In this document: positions 1 through 6,947 of the stretch, one piece after another
How positions within the stretch are numbered: position 1 is the first letter of the stretch
Layout of the letters: each line of letters opens with the position of its first letter
From: Kiloniellaceae bacterium
GTDB taxonomy: Bacteria; Pseudomonadota; Alphaproteobacteria; Kiloniellales; J153
Reading direction: 5' to 3'
Assembly (NCBI GenBank): GCA_021776095.1
Contig: JAJFGO010000122.1
Coordinates: forward strand, 39,362 to 103,361
Length of the DNA: 64,000 nucleotides
The notes under the pieces: generated by a model
The model's input: only the letters and a program-made list of their open reading frames with translations
What the model was told of the DNA's origin: nothing
Database searches by the model: none
Position numbers and translations under genes: made by a program

Positions 1-284
1 GAATCTGATCCAGGCATTCCAGAATCAGAGACACCGCCGTCGGGCTGACCTCCAGACCGCCTTCCCGGATCTTACCGAGCACGTTCTCGCCGGCGTGCGC
101 CACCGATTCCAGACGGGGCAGGCCCAAGAATCCACAGGTCCCCTTGATGGTGTGCATCAGGCGGAAGATGTTGCTGAGCAACTCCTGATCGTTCGGATTC
201 TGCTCTAACTTGACCAGCTCAACGTCGAGAACCGCAAGGCCCTCGCTCGTCTCGGTCAGGAATTCGCTTAACAGATCATCCATC
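1..284 (-). CDS. cheA: Chemotaxis histidine kinase CheA, N-terminal part (cut by window edge)
   Basis: Reading the minus strand from 284, 94 codons stay open to the window edge. They form a histidine phosphotransfer (P1/HPt) domain with the motif HTIKGTCGFLGL, whose His at about residue 44 would be the autophosphorylation site. The start MDDLLSEFLTET is typical of CheA. A purine-rich GGCGGAG lies just upstream of the ATG. CheA phosphorylates CheY and CheB in response to chemoreceptors at the cell pole. Only about a tenth of the usual length is visible, so the dimerisation, kinase and CheW-like domains are inferred. A different hybrid kinase starting with an HPt domain is possible but less likely. 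Confidence 0.85.
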
Positions 285-634
285 GCGGCGCTCCGCCTCT
301 TTATCGTTCATCTAACTTCGGGCACGCCCACATGGCAGGTTTGGCTCAGTCCCAGTTTCCCTTTGGGAACAGTGACGAAAGGAGATTAAAATCCCCTTAC
401 TTGTGCCCCTGCACACCCTCCGGACCTTCGTTCGTGCTCAAACGTATCCTCAACAAATTGCGTGAATTTCCCGTAAAGGACACGACGCCAATTTCGAATA
501 GAGCCCGGCGGGAGCTGCGGTGGGCGCGGTCCCGCTAGCCGCGAAACCAACTCCGATCGCTTAAGGCATGAGCGGCCGAGCGCCAGGCCGCCGGCCCCGG
601 CGCCATTGCCCGCCTCTTATGTAGCTGATAAGGC
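285..634. other. Intergenic region between cheA and the iron permease
   Basis: About 350 bases separate the divergent cheA and permease genes, so promoters for both should lie here. A 68-codon open frame on the plus strand (332-538) has no recognisable domain and no good ribosome binding site, and I do not call it. No clear hairpin, repeat or RNA gene was seen. Confidence 0.5.
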
Positions 635-2443
635 ATGGCCACGGCCTCGCCCCTAAGAATTCCCATGGCACATATGGACAGTCCCGCACAATCGCCCCTG
701 CCCGCGAGCGCCAGCCGGAGCGTCAAGCGCGGCGGCGGCGGGAGGCCGCTAGACCGCCGCCCCAGGTATCCGGGTCCGGTGGGCCGATGGGTCAACAGAG
801 GCGCACGACGCGGCCCCGCCCTGACCTGGGTCGCCCTCATCATAGCGGCCTTGTTCTCGGTGCCGGTGTTCAGCGTCCTGGCAAATGTCTTTGTGCCCAG
901 CCAGGGCACCTGGGCGCACTTGGCCGGAACGGTCTTGCCGGGCTATGTCGCCAACACCGTTCTGTTGGTGCTGGGCGTCGGCAGCGGTGTCCTGATCTTG
1001 GGCCTAAGCACGGCCTGGCTGGTGACCATGTGCCGCTTTCCCGGCCGGCGTGTGTTCGAGTGGGCACTGATCCTGCCGCTCGCCGTTCCGGCCTATGTCA
1101 TGGCCTATACCTATACGGACTTCCTGCAGTTCACCGGGCCGGTTCAAACCTTGCTGCGCGAGCTAACCGGTTGGGGGCCGCGCGACTATTGGTTCCCGAA
1201 TATCCGTTCCCTGGGCGGCGCCGCCGCGCTTCTAAGCCTGGTGCTTTATCCCTACGTCTACCTCTTGGCCCGCGCCGCCTTTCTCGAGCAATCGGTCTGC
1301 GCCCTGGAGGTCAGCCGGACCCTGGGCTGTGGCCCCTGGGCGAGTTTCTTTCGGGTTGCCCTGCCGCTCGCCCGGCCCGCGGTGGTGAGCGGGGTCGCCT
1401 TAGCCTTGATGGAGACCATCGCCGATTTCGGCACGGTCTCGTTCTTCGGCGTGCCGACCTTCACCACCGGCATCGTGCGCGCCTGGTTCTCCTTGGGCGA
1501 CCGGATCGCCGCGGCGCAGTTGGCCTCGGCACTGCTATGTTTCGTTCTGGTGCTCGTGGTGATGGAGCGGATCAGCCGCGGCCGCGCGCGCTATTATCAT
1601 ACCTCGGGCAAGTATCAGCATCTGCCCAGCTTTCGGCTCTCGGGCTGGCGCGCCTTGGCAGCCAGCCTGGCCTGCTTTCTGCCCCTGCTGCTGGGTTTCC
1701 TTTTGCCGGCGGCGGTGCTGTTCGGGATGACCGTCGAGGCAGGCGACGCGCAGCTCGGCCCGCGTTTCCTGCGCCTGGCCGGCAACAGCTTCACTCTGGC
1801 CGCCGTGACCTCGTTGACCGCGGTGATCCTGGCGGCGCTCATGGCCTATAGCGTGCGCCTGAACCCGGGCGCCCTGAGCCTGGGCGCGAACCGTGTGGCG
1901 GCCATGGGCTACGCCGTACCGGGCACCGTGATCGCGGTCGGCACCTTGATTCCTTTCGCGGTCTTCGACAACACGCTGGACGCCTGGATGCGCGCGGCCT
2001 TCGGCGTCTCCACCGGCCTGCTTCTGACCGGCACCATCGCAGCCTTGGTCTTCGCCTATTTGGTGCGGTTCTTGGCGGTCTCCCTGAATGCGGTCGATTC
2101 GAGCTTGAGCAAGATCCAGCCCTCCATGGACGACGCCGCTCGCAGCCTGGGCCATGGGCCGGCGAGTACCTTGGTCAAGATTCACGCGCCGCTAATGTGG
2201 GGCAGTCTCTTGACCGCGGGCCTCATGGTCTTCGTCGATGTTATGAAGGAGTTGCCGGCAACCTTGATCATGCGCCCGTTCAATTTCGACACCCTGGCCG
2301 TTCAAGCCTACAACCTAGCGTCCGACGAGCGTCTGACCGAGGCCTCGACCGCCTCGCTGGCCATCGTCGCGGTCGGCATCCTACCATTGATCTTGCTCAG
2401 CCGCACCATCGCCCACGCCCGGCCCGGCGGCCGCGCCACCTAG
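635..2443 (+). CDS. fbpB: Iron(III) ABC transporter permease, two-domain (FbpB/SfuB type)
   Basis: A roughly 600-residue inner-membrane protein with two fused permease halves, each about six membrane segments, as in the FbpB/AfuB/SfuB ferric iron importers. The EAA-loop region of the first half is near LEVSRTLGCGPWASF and of the second near MDDAARSLGHGPASTL; these contact the ATPase. The first 60 residues are Arg/Pro-rich and precede the first membrane helix. Starts at 635, 665 or 674 are all possible because no ribosome site decides among them. Its binding protein lies convergently downstream, and no ATP-binding subunit is in the window, so the ATPase must come from elsewhere. The family assignment is firm; the substrate (iron) is inferred from the family and the neighbour. 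Confidence 0.85.
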   Translation: MATASPLRIPMAHMDSPAQSPLPASASRSVKRGGGGRPLDRRPRYPGPVGRWVNRGARRGPALTWVALIIAALFSVPVFSVLANVFVPSQGTWAHLAGTVLPGYVANTVLLVLGVGSGVLILGLSTAWLVTMCRFPGRRVFEWALILPLAVPAYVMAYTYTDFLQFTGPVQTLLRELTGWGPRDYWFPNIRSLGGAAALLSLVLYPYVYLLARAAFLEQSVCALEVSRTLGCGPWASFFRVALPLARPAVVSGVALALMETIADFGTVSFFGVPTFTTGIVRAWFSLGDRIAAAQLASALLCFVLVLVVMERISRGRARYYHTSGKYQHLPSFRLSGWRALAASLACFLPLLLGFLLPAAVLFGMTVEAGDAQLGPRFLRLAGNSFTLAAVTSLTAVILAALMAYSVRLNPGALSLGANRVAAMGYAVPGTVIAVGTLIPFAVFDNTLDAWMRAAFGVSTGLLLTGTIAALVFAYLVRFLAVSLNAVDSSLSKIQPSMDDAARSLGHGPASTLVKIHAPLMWGSLLTAGLMVFVDVMKELPATLIMRPFNFDTLAVQAYNLASDERLTEASTASLAIVAVGILPLILLSRTIAHARPGGRAT

Positions 2444-2466
2444 GCGTCCTCGGCCCTCCTCAGGTC

Positions 2467-2497
2467 AAAGAAAAGGCCCCGCCGAACCGGCGGGGCC
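2467..2497 (-). terminator. Rho-independent terminator of the iron-binding protein gene
   Basis: A perfect 10-bp stem (2475-2484 with 2488-2497, GGCCCCGCCG/CGGCGGGGCC) closes a 3-base loop. On the minus strand it is followed by TTTTCTTT (2474-2467), the expected U-rich tail. It sits 23 bases past the stop of the minus-strand binding protein. The stem could also act on the convergent permease transcript, but there is no T-run on that side. Confidence 0.85.
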
Positions 2498-2520
2498 CAT
2501 GGCAAGACCGGCCGCGCAGG

Positions 2521-3555
2521 CTATTTCCAGCCGGCCCGGTCGAAGATTTTCTGGGCGAGCGGTTGGTTCTCGCCAAGCGCCGCAATAGCAACCGTATCCT
2601 GTTTGAAATCGCCGAGCGAGCGAAGCGCGTCGTTCGCCGGCACACCGGCCACCACGGGATACTCGTTGTTGCCGTCGGCGAAGAAACGCTGGGCCTCGTC
2701 GCTGGTCATGTATTCCAGAAAACGGATGGCATGGTCGGTGTGCTTGGCACTCTTTAGGACACCGGCGCCCGAGATGTTCACGTGGGTGCCGCGCCCGTCC
2801 TGGTTGGGGAACACGACGCCGAGCGACTGGGCGATTTTCCGGTTGGCCTCCTTGGTGCTCTTGAGCAAGCGTGCGTAATAGTAGGAGTTGGCCACCGCGA
2901 TGGCGCACTCGCCAGCCGCCGCCGCCTTGATCTGGTCGGTATCGCCGCCCTGGGGGTCGCGCGCGAAGTTGGCGACCACACCCTTGGCCCAGGCCTCCGC
3001 CGCCGCCTCACCCTTGGCCGCGATGATCGAGCTTAGCAGGGACAGGTTGTAGACGTTACTGCTGGAGCGGATACAAATCTTGCCGCGCCATTTCGGATCG
3101 GCCAAGTCCTCGTAGGAGGCGATCTCGCCCGCCTTCACCACGTCCTTGTTGTAGAAAATCAAACGGGCCCGCTGAGAAAAGCCATACCAGTGACCGTTCG
3201 GATGGCGCAGATTGGCCGGTACGCGCTTTTCCAGGATCTCGGATGAGGTGTCCCTAAACAAGCCGGCCTGGTCGGCGCGCCACAGCAAGGCGACGTCGAC
3301 AGTGATAAAGACATCTGCCGGGCTGTTGGCACCCTCGCTCTTCAGGCGCTCGATCAAGGCATTGCCCTTGCCCTCGATGCGGTTGATCTCGATCCCCGTC
3401 AACTTGGTGAAGCCTTCGTAAAAGGCCTCGTCAGTCTGATAATGGCGCGAGGTGTAGATGTTCAAGACATCGGCCGCATTCGCCGCGGCGGCGAAGCCCA
3501 AGACGGCGGCGCTTAGGGCCAAGGTCTTGCCCAAGGCGCGCAAGGTTGTGGTCAT
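2521..3555 (-). CDS. fbpA: Periplasmic iron(III)-binding protein of an ABC importer (FbpA/FutA type)
   Basis: A 344-residue periplasmic binding protein that should capture ferric iron and deliver it to the permease. It begins with a classical signal peptide ending in AAAANA. The mature part has the group-1 iron-binding fold signatures: VLNIYTSRHY near the N-terminus, DVFITVD at about residue 82, and the adjacent tyrosines in NSYYYARLL (about residue 220) that typically ligate Fe(III) in FbpA and FutA proteins. The length matches the family. It is convergent with the permease rather than in an operon with it, separated by a strong terminator, so the two are regulated separately. A Fur-like box lies about 80 bases upstream of its ATG. 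Confidence 0.9.
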   Translation of the reverse strand: MTTTLRALGKTLALSAAVLGFAAAANAADVLNIYTSRHYQTDEAFYEGFTKLTGIEINRIEGKGNALIERLKSEGANSPADVFITVDVALLWRADQAGLFRDTSSEILEKRVPANLRHPNGHWYGFSQRARLIFYNKDVVKAGEIASYEDLADPKWRGKICIRSSSNVYNLSLLSSIIAAKGEAAAEAWAKGVVANFARDPQGGDTDQIKAAAAGECAIAVANSYYYARLLKSTKEANRKIAQSLGVVFPNQDGRGTHVNISGAGVLKSAKHTDHAIRFLEYMTSDEAQRFFADGNNEYPVVAGVPANDALRSLGDFKQDTVAIAALGENQPLAQKIFDRAGWK

Positions 3556-3934
3556 CGATAGTTCCTTCCTAAAGGTGCCGGATACAGACCATTTGATCGG
3601 CCGCCGTCCGGTCAGGTCATCTTGGATCGCTCAATGCAACTGCAAATCATTCGCGTTTAATACCTAGGAGTGCCCGCATGGTCAAGCCCTCTTGAGCGTA
3701 GGGAGAATTCGGGGTGAATCGCCTGAGCCAGTCCAGCAATAATGCCGCCGATAACCGCCGAGGGCCGCGATATAGGTCAATTTACCCCATAAAGCCTCAG
3801 CCTCGCCCTGGTTTGGCGTCGCGGGCGCATTGGCCGGGATAGGCTGATAAATCTTGAGCCGAAGCCGCCTCCTGTCACGGCTCCGCAGTGGACCTGCGGC
3901 ACCAGAGGGATGGCTCGCCGGGCCCTGGGCCCCC
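3556..3934. other. Intergenic region upstream of fbpA
   Basis: About 380 bases between the starts and stops of two minus-strand genes. It carries the fbpA promoter and the Fur-like site near 3640. The part from 3670 to 3934 shows no convincing gene, repeat or strong terminator. Confidence 0.5.
3633..3656 (-). promoter_or_regulatory. Candidate Fur-type iron operator upstream of fbpA
   Basis: The minus strand reads GCGAATGATTTGCAGTTGC around 3636-3655, close to the extended Fur-box pattern (GCGAATGATnnnCATTnGC). It lies 78-100 bases before the fbpA ATG, a sensible place for a promoter operator. The match is by eye only. Which regulator (Fur, Irr or other) would bind is unknown. Confidence 0.4.
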
Positions 3935-4585
3935 CTAGGCCGGCAGGCTTACCGTGAAGCGGACCGTCCCTGGCGTGGTTTCATCCACCGCCAAATCGCC
4001 GCCCAAACGCTCCGCAACCCGGCAGGTGAAAAAGGCGTGCACGTTGCGCGGCGTCAGGTCCTCTGGCTTGGTGTTGGAGACCAGGGCCGGGCGGGTTTCG
4101 TCGCGTAGGGCCGCGCGGTCGCCGGAGGCCGAGAGGGCAACATTCAGCCTGCCCTCCCCCACTCCGATACCGACCGTCATCTCACCGCCAAGGGGCAGAG
4201 CCTCGGAGCCCAGCAAGAGCAGGTTGAGTAGGAGTTTGCCGGTGTCGTCCGGCGTCTCCGCTGGAATATCATGATCCGGCCAGATCAGCTTGAATTTGTC
4301 CTCGGCGAAGAAATTGGCGGCCAGCTCACGCAATTCGGTCAACTGGCCACCCAAGCGGGAGCCAGCCATGCCGTAGGCGAAACGGAAATACTGCAGGGCC
4401 CGGGCCGCCCGCGCGCCGCTCTCGCTGGCCAATTTCATGGCCTCCGGCCCCATGTCGTCCATGTCGTCCTCGAGCAACTCCAGCCCGTTGTTGACCGCCC
4501 CGACCGGCCCAACCAGATCGTGGCACAGCCGCGACGACAATAGCTCCGCCACGCGTAGATCGATTTGCACGTTCATGTCGCTCAA
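3935..4585 (-). CDS. chpT: Histidine phosphotransferase ChpT
   Basis: A 216-residue protein of the ChpT family (formerly DUF2328), found mainly in Alphaproteobacteria. In Caulobacter it passes phosphate from the hybrid kinase CckA to CtrA and CpdR, governing the cell cycle. The helical-hairpin DHp-like region holds the phosphorylated His in SSRLCHDLVGPVGAV (His22). The C-terminal half is a degenerate ATPase-like domain. Length and start (MSDMNVQIDL) fit the family. It stands alone here; cheA nearby is on the same strand but separated by the iron genes. Expected to be cytoplasmic. CtrA and CckA are not in the window. Confidence 0.9.
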   Translation of the reverse strand: MSDMNVQIDLRVAELLSSRLCHDLVGPVGAVNNGLELLEDDMDDMGPEAMKLASESGARAARALQYFRFAYGMAGSRLGGQLTELRELAANFFAEDKFKLIWPDHDIPAETPDDTGKLLLNLLLLGSEALPLGGEMTVGIGVGEGRLNVALSASGDRAALRDETRPALVSNTKPEDLTPRNVHAFFTCRVAERLGGDLAVDETTPGTVRFTVSLPA

Positions 4586-4902
4586 GTTACCTCCCGCGAT
4601 CGCTCAAGCCGGCCCCTGACGAAGTCCCTCAAGACAGCCTCCGCCCCTTGTCGTTGCCGTACTCTAAAATGTCGATGATGGAACGCCTCCCCCGAAGGGC
4701 GCAGGTTATACAGCATGGTGCCGGGGGAAAAGAAGCGCCGCGTGCGGTGGAGCTTTTTTCATTGGGCGGCCCTTCCGGGCGCCAAGGCTGGGCCGGTGCA
4801 TTGATGTTGTCCTGATCCCTGACGGTGGTATACGATATACCAAATGGCTAATCCATTGTTTGGCCGGCGCCTGCACGGGCCGCTAGACCCGGGTCGGTCC
4901 GC
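4586..4902. other. Intergenic region between chpT and the DUF3553 gene
   Basis: About 320 bases between divergent genes. A plausible plus-strand promoter lies near 4806-4835 (TTGTCC, then TATACG after about 17 bases), upstream of the DUF3553 gene. No other gene or repeat is evident. Confidence 0.35.
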
Positions 4903-5082
4903 GTGAACGCGGAGTTCGCCCCGGGGCAGAGGGTGCGCCACCCCGGGCAACCGGATTGGGGCGATGGCCAGGTGCAGTCGGCAATCGGCAATCGCGTGAC
5001 CGTGAACTTCGAGAATGCCGGCAAGGTGCTAATAAATATCGAGAAGGTGACCTTGGAGCCGATTGATGAGGCGATCGGTTGA
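4903..5082 (+). CDS. Small DUF3553 protein (59 aa)
   Basis: A 59-codon gene starting with GTG. The product begins VNAEFAPGQRVRHPGQP, then WGDGQVQSAIGNRVTVNFEN, and ends ...KVTLEPIDEAIG. The PGxRVRHPxxPxWGxGQVQS...VTVNFENAGK pattern is that of DUF3553, a short SH3-like domain common in Alphaproteobacteria and related to the C-terminal domains of CarD and UvrD-type proteins. The biochemical role is unknown; binding to RNA polymerase or nucleic acid is a guess from the fold relatives. The ribosome site is weak (GGGTCGG). It lies upstream of fdsB by 149 bases and is probably a separate unit. Confidence 0.8.
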   Translation: MNAEFAPGQRVRHPGQPDWGDGQVQSAIGNRVTVNFENAGKVLINIEKVTLEPIDEAIG

Positions 5083-5231
5083 CCAGTGCGTATATCCACA
5101 CCCGGCAATGGGTTGAGCCGGATTTCACAGTACGTTTAGAGTGCGGGACGGCGGCGGGCCGGGCGTGAGACAATGGACCGGCGGCGATCGAAGCCGGCGG
5201 CATTAGGCGAAGAAGGGACGAAACGGTAGGC

Positions 5232-6947
5232 ATGGCGGAGGGTCTTGGACAGGGCGGCGGCCCATTGAAACGGTCGATTCATCCCGGCTCCAGCCGGCGC
5301 AAGACGACGCCCTTTCCCAAGGGCCGGCAGCTCGACCCCGACGCGCATACCGAGGTGTGTGCACTGCTGGATGGCCGCCCGCGCCAACGAGACCTGCTGA
5401 TCGAGTACCTGCACTTAATTCAGGATCGTTACGGCCACCTCTCCGCCATCCATCTACAGGCCCTCGCTGCAGAGATGACTCTGCCCATGGCCGAGGTTTT
5501 CGAGGTGGCGTCGTTCTATGCTCATTTCGATATCGTCCTGGACGGCGAGGCGGCACCGCCGGAGATTACGATCCGGATTTGCGATAGCTTGACCTGTGAA
5601 TTAATGGGCGCGCGCAAGCTATTGGAAAACCTTCCAGGTCACCTCGGCGATAAAGTGCGCGTCGTGCCAGCGCCTTGCATGGGCCGTTGCGATAGTGCGC
5701 CGGTTGCCGAGGTCGGCCATGGTCACGTCGACCACGCCACGCTGGACACCTTGGCCGAGGCGGTCTTGGGCGGCCGCACCCATGCGATCATCCCGGCCTA
5801 CCAGGACCTGGCGGCCTACAGGGCCGAAGGCGGCAATGGTTGCCTGAAGGACTGCCTGAGCGGCGCCCTTCCGGCGGAAACGGTGATCGAGACTTTGTCC
5901 GACTCCGGCTTGCGCGGCCTGGGCGGGGCCGGCTTCCCGACCGGGCGTAAATGGAGCCTGGTCCGGGCCGAGCCGGGCCCCCGCTTGATGGCGGTCAACG
6001 CCGACGAGGGCGAGCCGGGCACCTTCAAGGACCGCCACTACCTGGAGACCAAGCCGCACCAGTTCCTGGAAGGCACCCTGATCGGTGCTTGGGCCGTCGA
6101 GGCGGCGGAGGTTTACATCTATCTACGCGACGAATACCCGGCGGCGCGCGAGATCCTGTTGCGGGAAATCGCGGCCCTGGAGGACTCGGGCTTGTCGCCG
6201 CATACCAAGCTGCATCTGCGACGCGGCGCCGGCGCCTATATCTGCGGCGAGGAGTCGGCGATGATCGAATCGATTGAGGGCAAACGCGGCCTGCCCCGCC
6301 ATCGCCCGCCCTACGTCGCCCAGGTTGGCATCTTCGGCCGACCAACCCTGGTCAACAACGTCGAGACCCTTTACTGGGTGCCGCCGATCGTAACTCAGGG
6401 CGCGGACTGGTTCGCCGCCCAGGGCACCAACGGCAGCAAGGGCCTGCGTAGCTATTCGGTGTCGGGCCGGGTCAAGAACCCGGGAGTCAAGCTGACCCCG
6501 GCCGGGGTCACCTTGCGTCAGTTAATCGACGACCACTGCGGCGGCATGGCCGAAGGCCACAGCCTCAAGGGCTATCTGCCCGGTGGTGCCTCGGGCGGAA
6601 TCCTGCCCGCCAGCATGGCTGACATCCCGCTCGATTTCGGCAAGCTGGAAGAGCACGGCAGTTTCGTCGGCTCGCACGCCGTGGTCGTCCTCTCGGACCA
6701 AGACGACATAAAGGCCGTCGCGCTCAATCTCATGCGCTTTTTCGAGGACGAGAGCTGCGGCCAGTGCACGCCCTGCCGCAACGGTACGGAAAAGGCGGTC
6801 AAGCTGATGAGCATGGGGGCCTGGGACAAACCCATGCTGGAGGATCTGGCGGTGGTTATGCGCGACGCCTCGATCTGCGGCCTGGGCCAGGCCGCGCCCA
6901 ACCCCTTGCTCAGCGTATTGAAGTACTTCCCGGAGGATCTGTCATGA
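5232..6947 (+). CDS. fdsB: NAD-dependent formate dehydrogenase, fused gamma+beta subunit (FdsG-FdsB)
   Basis: A 571-residue diaphorase subunit of cytosolic NAD-linked formate dehydrogenase. Residues ~35-190 are a NuoE/FdsG-like thioredoxin-fold domain with four [2Fe-2S] cysteines (C117, C122, C149, C153). Residues ~195-571 are NuoF/FdsB-like. They carry the glycine-rich GLGGAGFPTGRKW loop, the NADEGEPGTFKDRH motif for FMN/NAD, and the [4Fe-4S] cysteines CGQCTPC with the later ICGLGQ. It passes electrons from FdsA to NAD+ via FMN. In Cupriavidus and Rhodobacter FdsG and FdsB are separate proteins; here they are fused. The stop overlaps the start of fdsA by four bases (ATGA), indicating translational coupling. 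fdsC/fdhD and fdsD are not seen nearby. Confidence 0.9.
   Translation: MAEGLGQGGGPLKRSIHPGSSRRKTTPFPKGRQLDPDAHTEVCALLDGRPRQRDLLIEYLHLIQDRYGHLSAIHLQALAAEMTLPMAEVFEVASFYAHFDIVLDGEAAPPEITIRICDSLTCELMGARKLLENLPGHLGDKVRVVPAPCMGRCDSAPVAEVGHGHVDHATLDTLAEAVLGGRTHAIIPAYQDLAAYRAEGGNGCLKDCLSGALPAETVIETLSDSGLRGLGGAGFPTGRKWSLVRAEPGPRLMAVNADEGEPGTFKDRHYLETKPHQFLEGTLIGAWAVEAAEVYIYLRDEYPAAREILLREIAALEDSGLSPHTKLHLRRGAGAYICGEESAMIESIEGKRGLPRHRPPYVAQVGIFGRPTLVNNVETLYWVPPIVTQGADWFAAQGTNGSKGLRSYSVSGRVKNPGVKLTPAGVTLRQLIDDHCGGMAEGHSLKGYLPGGASGGILPASMADIPLDFGKLEEHGSFVGSHAVVVLSDQDDIKAVALNLMRFFEDESCGQCTPCRNGTEKAVKLMSMGAWDKPMLEDLAVVMRDASICGLGQAAPNPLLSVLKYFPEDLS

Noticed and set aside
332..538. 68-codon open frame upstream of the iron permease
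   Set aside because: No domain, no ribosome site, and it lies in a promoter-like region.
1535..2185. 216-codon open frame antisense to the iron permease
   Set aside because: Opposite to a clearly conserved permease, with Gln/Gly/Arg-rich content typical of antisense frames in GC-rich DNA.
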